DNA of 64,000 bases from a candidate division Hyd24-12 bacterium UBA6080 (GCA_002436025.1 DIXM01000013.1:62001-126000); one strand, 5' to 3'. Counted from the first letter of the stretch, positions 1-9,540 are shown. Numbers and translations are program-made. The notes: generated from the letters alone by a model not told the origin.

Positions 1-342
1 GCTGTAGAGCGGGCCGCCGTAGACTTCGATGCCCAGTGTCGCAAGACCCTCCCTGAAGGAGTAGGGGGCGCTCTTGAGCTGAAGCCCCGGAGCATCGGTG
101 TGGGCGCCTGTTATCCTGAAACCCGTGTCGGAGGGTTTCTCTGACCCCATCACAAATGCCGCCAGTGTGGAGGGTGAGTACATGGTGTAGTATCTGCCGC
201 CCGGCAGCAGCTCCCACGCCTCTCCCGGTTTCACCATTGTAAAACCGTGCCCTGAGAGGAACGCTGCGCTGATGGAGCCCGCATGGGAAGATGTAGGGCT
301 TCCGTCGAGGTATTCCAGAAGTGATCCGAGAATGGGGTCCAT
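1..342 (-). CDS. M18 family (aspartyl-type) aminopeptidase, N-terminal fragment
   Basis: The first 114 residues of an open frame that runs off the left edge of the window, starting at ATG 342. Visible landmarks are the M18 features GGRYYTMY (near residue 48), AAFVMG, ITGAHTDAPGLQLKSAP with the zinc-ligand HTD motif (near residue 82), and EVYGGPL near the break. M18 enzymes are cytoplasmic dinuclear-zinc aminopeptidases, many preferring acidic N-terminal residues. The start lies one base past the stop of the large activase gene (TGA then T then ATG), so the two are probably co-transcribed. Metal ligands in the C-terminal half lie outside the window and cannot be checked. Confidence 0.85.
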   Translation of the reverse strand, partial: MDPILGSLLEYLDGSPTSSHAGSISAAFLSGHGFTMVKPGEAWELLPGGRYYTMYSPSTLAAFVMGSEKPSDTGFRITGAHTDAPGLQLKSAPYSFREGLATLGIEVYGGPLYS

Positions 343-343
343 A

Positions 344-3300
344 TCAGTCTCCGTTCCTGTCAGCGTATTTCTTCACCTGAAACATGAAAGCTTCCAGCCT
401 TGATGTGTTGTCGGTGTCTTCCTGGCCGTCGAACGCCAGGTTCAACCATGGCAGGTCCGGTCTGTCCCTGCGTATCCTTCGGGAGACAGCCGTTACAACC
501 GTTCCCGGAAGGCAGCCGAAGGGCAGAACGTTCACCGCCCCCTGTATGCCGCCGTGGCTCATCAGCGCAAGGGGCGCGCCGATACACAGTATGGCCTCAC
601 CGCCGATGTTCTCTGGCATGTAGGGCAGGGCGGCCCTGAGGATGGCATCGGCGCCGGCGTGCGGGGTGTCGGCGAAGAGCTTCTCGAAGGGTTTTTCAAC
701 GGGGCGTTTCATCATTGCCATGACTCCGGCCTTGATCTTTCCGGTCATGACGCTGCCCTGTCTGCCAAGCTTCTTCGATTTCTCGATGAAGCTCAGGTTC
801 ACGAACTCCATCCATTCGGCGATGGGGCTGTAAACCACCTCTCCGCCAAGCTCCTCGATCCTGTCCAGGGTGTTGTCGTTGGCGTAGGGATCGTTCCTGA
901 TGTAGATCTCGCCAAAGACGGCCACCCTGGGCCTGCGGACGGAGTCGTCCACGGGAATGGCGCCGAAGGCCCGAGCCGCTTCCAGGGCGCATTTGCCCAG
1001 GCTCAGCCCCTTCTCCGCCCTCTCGCAGCTCTTCTTGAGCTGCTCGCCGTAGACCATGTCGGTCTCGCCATGATTCAGTTCATAGGGGCGGACCCTGAAG
1101 CGCGCCCTGTAAAGGTTGTCAACAAGGCTTATCCCCTGGTAAAGAGCTTTCTGTCTGTTGAAGCTGGAAAAGCCATCAACGGAGGAGTAGCTGTCGCTGC
1201 TGCTTGATGTTACTATGGGAACGGCTGAGTGACCGAGCCGTTTCAGGATCATCCCGTGGTATTGGCAGTACTGGCCGAACCTGCACGGTCCGCTTGCCGT
1301 TCCCATGAAGAACGCCGTTTTCTCGGGTGGATTGTCACGCAGTATCTCCATCATGCTGCCGGAGGTGATGATGGCCGGGTAGCACTCCCTGCCGCTGGTG
1401 ACGCTCCTGCCGAGTGCCACTGTGGCAGATGTAGTGAGCGGTGAGACTTTTGCGTCGTGGCCGGCGCTTCTGGCAACAGCCGCCGCCACATGACTGGCGT
1501 CGCTCATGTAGGGGATCCAGAGGGTTCGCCCGAAAAGGGATGCCCCGGGTTCAGGGTCTTCTGATGAGATCGTTTCCTCAAATGGAACCCTTGCATCCAG
1601 CGAGTCGAGGAAAGCCTCGCAACGGGTTATCAGCCCGGCGTCGGCGGCGTGTTCGTCGATCTCGATGCCCAGGTAGGGCTTGTCCCCCATAAGCTCGGTG
1701 AACAAGTGTTCGATGAAGCTGTCGGGACCGCAGCCGAAGTTGGATATGTACACGGCGTTCAACCGTGGGTCCCTCCGGACTGCAACTGCCGCTGCAAGGA
1801 TCTTCTGGCCGTACGCCCAGTACATGTTCCCGTGCTTCTTCCACACCTCCTCGAGAGGGAGGTCGAGGAAGTCCATGGGTATCACCAGCACCCCCAGTCT
1901 GGCAAGCTTCTGGGGAAGGTCGGTGTTCACCATGGGGTCGTTCCCGTTGTAGGGTCTGCTGACAACGACGAAGGCGCGCCGGTCGCCAATTGATGAGAGG
2001 GCCTTTTCGCCCTCCTTCAGAAGGGTTTTTTCGAACCTTTCCTGTGACGATAAGGCCTTCCGGGCTGCCCTGACCGACGCTTCAGGGCCAAAACCCAGTG
2101 AGGATGCCATTTCGACGAGTGGCTTCATCCACTGTTTACCGGGCAGGCTGAAATCCAGAACGGGTTTCAGGGTGACCGGCGTCCTTCTTTCCTTAAGGGA
2201 GAGGCCCGCATCGAGAAGGTAGGGCGCCGCCTCCACGAAGGGGCAGTTGTAGCTTTCGGTGAACTCCCCCACCGCTTTCGAGTTTCTCAAAATGCTGGGC
2301 ACGAAGAGGTAATCGATACCCATGTCGAGAAGCCTGGCTGTATGGCCATGGGCTATCTTCACCGGGAAACAGGTGTCGGCCGCAGTGCTTTCGACCCCCC
2401 TGTGAACTGTTTCCGAATCGGAGGGACCGCTTGTCACCACCCGGCACCCGAGCTCCCTGAAGAAGGTACCGAAGAAAGGGTAAAGCTCCCAGAACCAGAG
2501 GGCTTCCGGAATTCCCACCACGGGACCGTTCGGTTCGAGGTCGGATTCCTCGGCGAACTTCCGCAGAAGCTCCTCCCGAAGCCTGAAAAGGCTCTCCCCT
2601 CCGGCCCTGGTCTGAAGGCTGCCGGTTTCGTACTTCTCGCACCTTCCGCCGTAGAAAAGCTTTCGGCCGTCCTGCAGGGTGACCCTGTGTATCTCGCAGT
2701 GGTTCGCGCACGCCTTGCACACGAAACTGTCCTGATGCCACGTCTCACCCGTGAGGGAAAAACCCCTGAAAGAGGTTCTCGCCGGTTTCATGTCCCGGGC
2801 GAGAAGGGCGGCTCCGATAGCCCCGGTAACGTCATGATGGGGAGGTACTGTCACCGTTCTGTCACCGAGGACGTGGTTGAACGCCGCAACGACGCCCTGG
2901 TTGAAGGCTGTCCCACCCTGAAAGAAGATCTTTTCGCCAATGGCCCTTCTTCCCACGACACGGTGCAGGTAGTTCCTGACAACGGACACGCAAAGCCCGG
3001 CCACGATGTCACGAAGCGGCGTCCCGTCGGACTGGTGGCTCACAACGTCGGTCTCCATGAACACGGTGCAGCGCTCGCCCAGCCTGGCCGGCGCGGGTGA
3101 TTCCAGGGCAAGGGGACCGAACCCTGTGATGGGGATCCCCAGCTTCTCCGCCTGTTCCTCCAGAAAACTGCCGGTACCGGCGGCGCAAACCTTGTTCATC
3201 TCGAAATCAACGACCCTTCCGTTCTTCAGTGAGATGAACTTGGAGTCCTGGCCACCGATCTCGAAGATGGTGTCCACCCCGGGGTCGATGTGAACCGCGG

Positions 3301-4480
3301 CCCTTGCCTGGGCCGTTATCTCGTTCCTCACCGTGTCCGCACCCACGAAATCGCCGGTCATGTACCTGCCGCTTCCCGTGGTGGCCACGCCAAGGACGGG
3401 AGGCTCTGCGGGGAAGTCGGCCAGGATTTGCACAAGTCCGTCCCGAACGGCTTCAAGAGGCCTTCCCGCCGTGCGAAGGTAAACCCTTGCCACAACGTTG
3501 CCGTCAGGGTCAACTGCTGCCAGGTTGGTGCTTATTGAACCAACGTCGATCCCAAGGTAGACCCCGTTCTCTGACGAACCCGAACAAACGGAGGCGACTC
3601 CTGGAAGCGCGAAGGGCGCCAGGGGGGGAATGAGTTCATCGGCATGGCGGGCCGACAAGGCCCCGACGGCGCTCAGGGCATCTGTGGAGAGGAATGCGGT
3701 CTCCCGCGAGGCAAGCGCCGCTCCCGCAGCCACCAGAACCCTGAAGTGATCGGGAATGAACAGGCGCAACCCGCCAACCGCTTCCTGAAATGCCTTCACC
3801 ATGGCAGGGTTGGCCGCAACTCCCCCGACGAAGGCCACAGGGCCTCGGAACTCCCTGCCCGCGGCGATGGTGCTCCTGAAGTTCCGGGCCACGGCGAAGC
3901 AGAGACCGGAAGCTATCTCGGAGACAGTGGCGCCGATCTGCTGAAGGTGGATCATGTCGCTCTTGGCAAAAACGCTGCACCGTCCCGCTATCCGGGGGGG
4001 TTTGGCGCAGTGTTCGGCCAGGGCGCCCATCTCCTCGGGGGTCAGCCCGAGCCTTGCCGCCTGCTGGTCTAGAAAGCTGCCCGTGCCCGCAGCACAGATG
4101 GTGTTCGTCGCGAAATCGTCGAACACCGGCCGGTCGTCGCCGTCGTGCCGGAACTGAAGAAGCTTGGAGTCCTGTCCTCCCATTTCCACAACGCTTCCGG
4201 CGCCGGGCACGAACTGCCTGACTGCAGCGGCAAGGGCTACGACCTCGTTCACGGGCTGCACGCCCAGGGCGCGGGCCAGGCGCTGGGCTCCGCTGCCGGT
4301 CAGGGCCACGGGCATCGTTTCCCACCCGTCGACCCCGTTCTGACCAAGCAGGGCCATGAGGGCGGCAAGGGGGTCGCCCCTGTGCCGCATGTAACCTTCC
4401 TGTACTATCAAACCGCCTTCAAGCACGGCGAACTTGGCGCTCACCGAACCGAGGTCTATACCGATGACCCGGCCATTCAT
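344..4480 (-). CDS. Giant BadF/HgdC-type double activase fused to 2-hydroxyacyl-CoA dehydratase-like domains
   Basis: 1378 residues. Two ASKHA-fold activase domains lie in tandem: domain 1 (about 4-265; GIDLGSVSAK, GGQDSK, CAAGTGSF with Cys129, RCSVF with Cys168) and domain 2 (about 307-560; GIDVGSISTN, GGQDSKF, CAAGTGSF with Cys432, RCTVF with Cys471). In HgdC-type activators the two equivalent cysteines bind a [4Fe-4S] cluster shared by a dimer; both pairs are intact, so one chain may imitate the dimer. Residues about 580-1378 resemble DUF2229 and dehydratase-component sequence (FPVKIAHGH, FGCGPDSF, ASGPCRFGQYC). Family members use ATP to drive low-potential electron transfer in radical dehydration; the substrate is not predictable. 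No separate dehydratase subunit is adjacent. The next gene downstream is the M18 peptidase. Confidence 0.9.
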   Translation of the reverse strand: MNGRVIGIDLGSVSAKFAVLEGGLIVQEGYMRHRGDPLAALMALLGQNGVDGWETMPVALTGSGAQRLARALGVQPVNEVVALAAAVRQFVPGAGSVVEMGGQDSKLLQFRHDGDDRPVFDDFATNTICAAGTGSFLDQQAARLGLTPEEMGALAEHCAKPPRIAGRCSVFAKSDMIHLQQIGATVSEIASGLCFAVARNFRSTIAAGREFRGPVAFVGGVAANPAMVKAFQEAVGGLRLFIPDHFRVLVAAGAALASRETAFLSTDALSAVGALSARHADELIPPLAPFALPGVASVCSGSSENGVYLGIDVGSISTNLAAVDPDGNVVARVYLRTAGRPLEAVRDGLVQILADFPAEPPVLGVATTGSGRYMTGDFVGADTVRNEITAQARAAVHIDPGVDTIFEIGGQDSKFISLKNGRVVDFEMNKVCAAGTGSFLEEQAEKLGIPITGFGPLALESPAPARLGERCTVFMETDVVSHQSDGTPLRDIVAGLCVSVVRNYLHRVVGRRAIGEKIFFQGGTAFNQGVVAAFNHVLGDRTVTVPPHHDVTGAIGAALLARDMKPARTSFRGFSLTGETWHQDSFVCKACANHCEIHRVTLQDGRKLFYGGRCEKYETGSLQTRAGGESLFRLREELLRKFAEESDLEPNGPVVGIPEALWFWELYPFFGTFFRELGCRVVTSGPSDSETVHRGVESTAADTCFPVKIAHGHTARLLDMGIDYLFVPSILRNSKAVGEFTESYNCPFVEAAPYLLDAGLSLKERRTPVTLKPVLDFSLPGKQWMKPLVEMASSLGFGPEASVRAARKALSSQERFEKTLLKEGEKALSSIGDRRAFVVVSRPYNGNDPMVNTDLPQKLARLGVLVIPMDFLDLPLEEVWKKHGNMYWAYGQKILAAAVAVRRDPRLNAVYISNFGCGPDSFIEHLFTELMGDKPYLGIEIDEHAADAGLITRCEAFLDSLDARVPFEETISSEDPEPGASLFGRTLWIPYMSDASHVAAAVARSAGHDAKVSPLTTSATVALGRSVTSGRECYPAIITSGSMMEILRDNPPEKTAFFMGTASGPCRFGQYCQYHGMILKRLGHSAVPIVTSSSSDSYSSVDGFSSFNRQKALYQGISLVDNLYRARFRVRPYELNHGETDMVYGEQLKKSCERAEKGLSLGKCALEAARAFGAIPVDDSVRRPRVAVFGEIYIRNDPYANDNTLDRIEELGGEVVYSPIAEWMEFVNLSFIEKSKKLGRQGSVMTGKIKAGVMAMMKRPVEKPFEKLFADTPHAGADAILRAALPYMPENIGGEAILCIGAPLALMSHGGIQGAVNVLPFGCLPGTVVTAVSRRIRRDRPDLPWLNLAFDGQEDTDNTSRLEAFMFQVKKYADRNGD

Positions 4481-4632
4481 TATTCCTCCAAGGGAAGATG
4501 CGAGCCTCGAATATACCCCGGAAAGCTGTTCCCCCGTTACTTTCCGAAAGGGCTGCCCGTGGGACCGGAGCCCATGACCGCACGGTCGTTTTCATCATAT
4601 AGTTGCCCAAGGCTTAACCTGAGAGGGCGGCA
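4481..4632. promoter_or_regulatory. Divergent intergenic region between the activase gene and the PEP-synthase-like pair
   Basis: This 152-base gap must hold promoters for both divergent transcripts. On the plus strand TATAGT at 4598-4603 is a plausible -10 element with only a poor match upstream as -35 (TGACCG, 4575-4580). A GAGAGGG stretch at 4621-4627 can serve as ribosome-binding site for the gene at 4633. No RNA gene or operator-like palindrome is evident. Confidence 0.3.
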
Positions 4633-6333
4633 ATGATGGTCGAAGGGAACGGGAAACCGGTGATCTACGGTTCTGGCGGCATCGGGGGAAAAGCCTCGGG
4701 CCTTTTTTTCGCCATTGAAACACTGGAGGGATCCGGACCCGGCGAGGAGTTCTCTTCGATTCCCGTCTTCGTGCCCGCTTTCAGGGTCATCTCGACCGAG
4801 TACTTCGATGACTTCATCGAGCGCAACGCCCTCCAAGGCTGCGGAGCCACCGGCGAAACCGATGAGCGGATAGCGTCGGCCTTCATGAAGGGCGATATCT
4901 CGCCCATCCTGGTGGGCGACCTGATGAGCTTCATAAGGGATACCCACACACCCCTTGCGGTTCGTTCCTCGAGCCTTTTGGAAGACGCCAGGAACGAGCC
5001 CTTCGCGGGCATCTACCAGACGAAGATGATACCCAACAACCAGCCCTCTGACGCCGAGCGCTTCAAAAAGCTCGTGGAGGCCATCAAGTTCGTGTGGGCG
5101 TCCACTTTTTTCCAGGCCGCACGGGACTACCTGGGCGCCACCGGCCATACGCCAAGCGACGAGAAGATGGCCGTGATCCTTCAGGACGTGGTGGGGCGCA
5201 GGTTCGATGAGAGGTTCTACCCGGTGATCTCAGGTGTCTGCCGTTCGTTCAACTACTACGCGTTCGGCAGGGCCAAACCCGCCGACGGGGTAGTCAATCT
5301 CGCTCTGGGACTGGGCAAATCCATCGTCGAGGGCGATCCCACCTGGAGCTACAGCCCCGCCTACCCAAAGGTCCCCCCACCCTACGGCAACCTGAAAGAT
5401 CTCATGAAGATGACCCAGACGGCCTTCTGGGCCGTGAACATGGGCAAGCCGCCGGCCTACGATCCTTTGCTCGAAACCGAGTACATGGTGAAGTGCCAGC
5501 TCTCCGAAGCCGACTACGACAACACCCTTCGCCCGGTGGCCTCCACATACGACGCGTCGTCGGACCGCCTTGTGCACGGGGTTCAGGCGCAGGGCCCAAG
5601 GGTGCTCACCTTCGACCCCGTTCTGAAGGACGGGATGATCCCGCTGAACGGGATGCTCAGGCACCTGATGGCCCTCTGCGAGGAGAAGTCGGGCTCCCCG
5701 GTCGAGATCGAGTTCGCCGTCGAGGGGTACGCCCCCGGCGAACCGTCAAGGCTCGCCTTCCTTCAGGTGAGGCCCATCGTAGCCACCGACAGCGTGGTGG
5801 AGATATCCCCGGAAGAAGAACGGGGCGGCAGGGTTCTGCTGAAAAGCTCGAAAGCCATGGGAAACGGTGAACGCAACGACATATCCTGCGTTCTTTACAT
5901 GAAGCCCGGCGCCTTCGATGCAGCCCGCACCCCGCAGATCGCACGGGAGATAGCCGAGATGAACCGCGGCCTTTCAAAGGACGGAAAACCCTACATCCTC
6001 ATGGGATTCGGCCGGTGGGGAAGCTCCGATCCATGGCTGGGGGTGGGCGTGACCTGGGGACAGATCTCGGGTGCAAAGGTCATGGTGGAGATCAGCGGGG
6101 GAAAGATGAGGGTCGACCTCAGCCAGGGCTCTCACTTCTTTCACAATCTCACCAGCTTCGGTGTGTCGTACTTCTCCGTCAGCGAGGCTTTCGACGGAAA
6201 CATCGACTGGAACTGGCTTGAGAACAATGGGAAGACCATCTCCGAAACGGCATTTCTGAAGTGCGTTGAACTTGAAGAACCCCTTCTTGTCAAGGTGGAC
6301 GGACGAAAAGGAAAGGGCGTTATCCTCAAATGA
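4633..6333 (+). CDS. PEP-synthase-like ATP-binding-domain protein, lacking the phosphohistidine and PEP-binding domains
   Basis: 566 residues. An ATP-grasp domain of the PPDK/PEP-synthase N-terminal type is recognisable: glycine-rich GSGGIGGKASGL (13-23), RSSSLLED (111-118) followed by FAGIYQT, LALGLGKSIVEGD (223-235) and EIEFAVEG...FLQVRP (358-381). The usual swivelling histidine domain and C-terminal TIM barrel are absent; the protein instead ends in a module with GFGRWGSS (458-465) and SQGSHFFHNL (497-506) that recurs in the next gene. ATP binding is likely; the phosphate acceptor is unknown. The stop overlaps the next start by four bases (ATGA), so the two genes are translationally coupled and probably act together. 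The annotation 'pyruvate phosphate dikinase' would overstate what is present. Confidence 0.8.
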   Translation: MMVEGNGKPVIYGSGGIGGKASGLFFAIETLEGSGPGEEFSSIPVFVPAFRVISTEYFDDFIERNALQGCGATGETDERIASAFMKGDISPILVGDLMSFIRDTHTPLAVRSSSLLEDARNEPFAGIYQTKMIPNNQPSDAERFKKLVEAIKFVWASTFFQAARDYLGATGHTPSDEKMAVILQDVVGRRFDERFYPVISGVCRSFNYYAFGRAKPADGVVNLALGLGKSIVEGDPTWSYSPAYPKVPPPYGNLKDLMKMTQTAFWAVNMGKPPAYDPLLETEYMVKCQLSEADYDNTLRPVASTYDASSDRLVHGVQAQGPRVLTFDPVLKDGMIPLNGMLRHLMALCEEKSGSPVEIEFAVEGYAPGEPSRLAFLQVRPIVATDSVVEISPEEERGGRVLLKSSKAMGNGERNDISCVLYMKPGAFDAARTPQIAREIAEMNRGLSKDGKPYILMGFGRWGSSDPWLGVGVTWGQISGAKVMVEISGGKMRVDLSQGSHFFHNLTSFGVSYFSVSEAFDGNIDWNWLENNGKTISETAFLKCVELEEPLLVKVDGRKGKGVILK

Positions 6334-9300
6334 CTGACGAAGCTTCCCGCTCCCAGAGCCTCATTATCTCCCTTCGGGAAAGGGCCAAGGAACTGAACTG
6401 TCTCTACAGGGTCGACGAGATCCTTCTTTCGCCGGAAACCCTCGATACGAAACTGCGTCTTGCCGCCGACGCGATTCCCAGCGGATGGTACAGCCCCGAT
6501 CTCTGCGAGGCCAGGATCACTTACATGGGAATGAACTACCAGTCCGACGGTTTCAGGGAGGGAGGCGTCATGCTGACCGAAGACCTGAACGTTCAGGGCA
6601 ACGCAGTGGGAACCCTTACCGTCTCATACCCCGGCGAGGCGCCGAAAATCGAGCACGGGCCCTTCCTTCCGGAAGAGAAGAAACTGGTGCGGACCCTCAG
6701 CCAGCGCATCTCCCACACAATACTTCACGAGAACCTGGCCCAGGTTTTTCAGGAGGAGAGCCACAAGAGCAAGACATGGCGCGCCGGCACCGAATCCTGG
6801 CGCTCGATACTTGAAATGCTCTTCATCACCGACAGAAAGTTGTACAAAACACTGTGCAGAAGGCTTCTGAACCATCTGAACTTCATTGGTGTCCCCCAGG
6901 CCCAGGTGCTTCTGAACAAATGGGTGGGGCAGGCCAGCAACGGCTCTGATCCTGACCACGAGGGCATCAACCAGCCCATCCCAAAACACATGATCGACAT
7001 CAACCCGCTCATCGTCGAGGAGATACTTGAGATAACCAGTTCCGTCCTCTCCGACGACCAGTTGATGAAGCTTCTGCAGCGCTGGGTGGGAGAAAACCGC
7101 ATCGAGCATTTCATAAATGTTCTGGACGACCACGCCAGCGCCATCAGCGAGATCATCCAGGCCATGGATTCACACAAGACCATCGTGACGGAGGAACTGG
7201 CCCTCTCCCCCCCCGTGCTCAACGCCGTAAAGGTTTCGCTCATAAGGCGGTTCGTCAGCCGAAGGCTCGACTACATAAGCACCCTGAAAGACTACGTCAC
7301 GCTGAACGACTTCTACGAACTCAGCAAATACCTTGTCTTTCCCGCGAGAAGCCACGGTCAGCTCGGAGGCAAGGGCGCCGGTATCTTCCTGGCCGGTCAG
7401 ATACTCAAGCATGTGACCCAGAACGACCCCGTACTGAGCAACATCAAAACCCCGAAAACCTGGTACATCTGCTCCGACGGCATTCTCGACTTCGTTCACC
7501 ACAACAGGCTCGAGGAGCTTCTCGAGTACCGTTACAGGTACATCGAGGAGATAAGGATGGAGTACCCCAACCTCATCCAGCTCTTCAAGAACTGCGCTTT
7601 CAGCCCCGAGCTGATGCAGGGTCTCTCCATGGCGCTTGACGACCTTGGGGAAAAGCCCCTCATCGTGCGAAGCTCGAGCCTTCTCGAGGACAGCAGCGAG
7701 GCTGCCTTCAGCGGCAAGTATAAAAGCCTCTTCCTTGCCAACCAGGGCACGAAGAAGGAAAGGCTTGAAGCCCTTACCGATGCCATCAGCGAGGTTTACG
7801 CCTCGATGTTCGGCCCCGACCCCATCGAATACCGGGGCGAAAGGAAGCTCCTCGACTTCCAGGAGGAGATGGGTATCCTCATACAGGAGGTCGTGGGAGC
7901 ACACATGGGCGACTACTTCGCCCCCGCTTTCGGAGGTGTGGCCTTCAGCCGGAACGAGTTCCGCTGGTCAAGCCGCATCAAGACCAACGACGGACTGGTG
8001 AGGATAGTGCCCGGCCTTGGTACCAGGGCGGTTGACAGGCTGGGCGACGACTATCCCGTGCTGCTGGCACCGGGACAGCCCGGCCTGAGGGTGAACACAT
8101 CCATCGACGAGACCATCCGCTACGCTCCCAAGTACATGGATGTGATCAACCTGAAGAAGCGCCGCATAGAGACCGTTCTCGTGGAGGACATGATCAAGGC
8201 CAACGGCAACGATTACCCTCAGCTCGAGAAGGTCTTCTCGGTCTTCCGTGACGGAATGCTGCACCAGGTCAACCCCGTGACCGACTTCGAGAACGAGTTC
8301 ATCATCCCCACTTTCGAGGGGCTGATGAGCGGCAGCGACTTCGTTCCCATGATGCGGCGCCTCCTTACGCTGCTGGAACAGAGGTGCGGCTTCCCTGTCG
8401 ACATCGAGTTCGCGGTGGACGGCACGAACGTCTACCTGCTTCAGTGCAGGGCCCAAAGCTCCTGGCAGAAGGAGGAGAGCATACAGCTCCCCGATCGGCC
8501 ATCGCCGGAAAACCTGCTGTTCACGGCTGAGAAATTCGTCTCTGACGGGCTGATCCCCGCTGTGACCCATGTGGTCTACGTGGTCCCCGAGGCGTACGAC
8601 AACCTCAAGGACATGAACTCGCTGGTCAACGTCGGCAGGATCGTTGGAAAACTGAACGGGATCCTTCCAAAGAACCGGTTCGTCCTGATGGGCCCCGGCC
8701 GATGGGGAAGCAGGGGTGACGTCAAGCTGGGAGTCAGAGTGACCTACTCGGACATCAACAACACAGCTGCCCTTATCGAGATGGCTTTCCGCAAGGGGAA
8801 CTACGTGCCCGACCTTTCCTTCGGAACCCACTTCTTCCAGGACCTCGTGGAGGCCTCGATACGCTACCTTCCCCTCTACCCCGACGACGACGGCATTGTT
8901 TTCAACAGGGCCTTCTTCGAGAAGAGCGAGAACTGCCTCGAGGCGGTTCTGCCCGACGCCGCTGGTTTTTCCGACGTGATCAAGGTGATAGACATTCCGG
9001 CTGTGACGGGTGGCCGCTTCCTTCGAATAGCCATGAGCGGCGATGAGGGAAGGGCCATGGCGTTCCTGGTCTCGGAAGAAGCAATCTCGGCGCCGGAGGG
9101 TATCAGGAAGATTGCCGGTCGCGAGGCCGACCGCATGAGCGAGGACGAACACTGGATCTGGCGTCAGCGGATGGCTGAAAAACTGGCAGCGGCCATCGAC
9201 CCGGAGCAGTACGGAGTGAAGGGCACCTACCTGTTCGGAAGCACCAAGAACGCCACCGCCGGACCGTGCAGCGACATCGACCTGCTTCTGCACATCACGG

Positions 9301-9530
9301 GAGCCGACCATCAGAAAATGCTTCTGATAGCCTATCTCAACGGCTGGGACCTGTGCCTCAGTGAGATGAACTACATTCGAACCGGCATCAAGACCAAAGG
9401 CATCCTTGACGTCCACATGATCACCGATACGGATATCGAGCAGAAGAACTCCTACGCGTCAAAGATAGGCGCCGTGACCGATCCTGCAAGACCGCTCGAC
9501 ATGCTGAAAAGCAGGAGGACGCCCGGCTAG
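6330..9530 (+). CDS. Sensor-like / PEP-synthase-like ATP-binding / nucleotidyltransferase multidomain protein
   Basis: 1066 residues. Residues 1-145 (RERAKELNCLYRVDEIL ... GPFLPEEKKLV) resemble the GAF-like input domain found in some histidine kinases. A helical linker (about 150-330) follows. The PPDK_N-type ATP-grasp region carries GQLGGKGAGIF, VRSSSLLEDSSEAAFSGKY (about 445-463), GVAFSRN, PGLGTRAVD and DIEFAVDG...LLQCRAQ. The shared module has GPGRWGSR (about 788) and FGTHFFQDL (about 830). The C-terminus is a minimal nucleotidyltransferase: YLFGSTKN (about 966) and SDIDLLLH (about 981), matching the GS-x(n)-DxD pattern. No phosphohistidine domain is present. A reasonable inference is a sensor-controlled nucleotidyl- or phosphotransfer device with the preceding protein as partner or substrate. 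Confidence 0.8.
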   Translation: MTDEASRSQSLIISLRERAKELNCLYRVDEILLSPETLDTKLRLAADAIPSGWYSPDLCEARITYMGMNYQSDGFREGGVMLTEDLNVQGNAVGTLTVSYPGEAPKIEHGPFLPEEKKLVRTLSQRISHTILHENLAQVFQEESHKSKTWRAGTESWRSILEMLFITDRKLYKTLCRRLLNHLNFIGVPQAQVLLNKWVGQASNGSDPDHEGINQPIPKHMIDINPLIVEEILEITSSVLSDDQLMKLLQRWVGENRIEHFINVLDDHASAISEIIQAMDSHKTIVTEELALSPPVLNAVKVSLIRRFVSRRLDYISTLKDYVTLNDFYELSKYLVFPARSHGQLGGKGAGIFLAGQILKHVTQNDPVLSNIKTPKTWYICSDGILDFVHHNRLEELLEYRYRYIEEIRMEYPNLIQLFKNCAFSPELMQGLSMALDDLGEKPLIVRSSSLLEDSSEAAFSGKYKSLFLANQGTKKERLEALTDAISEVYASMFGPDPIEYRGERKLLDFQEEMGILIQEVVGAHMGDYFAPAFGGVAFSRNEFRWSSRIKTNDGLVRIVPGLGTRAVDRLGDDYPVLLAPGQPGLRVNTSIDETIRYAPKYMDVINLKKRRIETVLVEDMIKANGNDYPQLEKVFSVFRDGMLHQVNPVTDFENEFIIPTFEGLMSGSDFVPMMRRLLTLLEQRCGFPVDIEFAVDGTNVYLLQCRAQSSWQKEESIQLPDRPSPENLLFTAEKFVSDGLIPAVTHVVYVVPEAYDNLKDMNSLVNVGRIVGKLNGILPKNRFVLMGPGRWGSRGDVKLGVRVTYSDINNTAALIEMAFRKGNYVPDLSFGTHFFQDLVEASIRYLPLYPDDDGIVFNRAFFEKSENCLEAVLPDAAGFSDVIKVIDIPAVTGGRFLRIAMSGDEGRAMAFLVSEEAISAPEGIRKIAGREADRMSEDEHWIWRQRMAEKLAAAIDPEQYGVKGTYLFGSTKNATAGPCSDIDLLLHITGADHQKMLLIAYLNGWDLCLSEMNYIRTGIKTKGILDVHMITDTDIEQKNSYASKIGAVTDPARPLDMLKSRRTPG

Positions 9531-9540
9531 CGGTCGGTGA

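Noticed and set aside
4633..6333. Calling the gene pyruvate phosphate dikinase or ppsA
   Set aside because: The histidine and PEP-binding domains are missing, so the standard reaction cannot be assigned.
7968..9416. A 482-codon open frame on the minus strand
   Set aside because: Antisense to the nucleotidyltransferase-containing gene; its translation is low-complexity histidine- and valine-rich with no recognisable motif.
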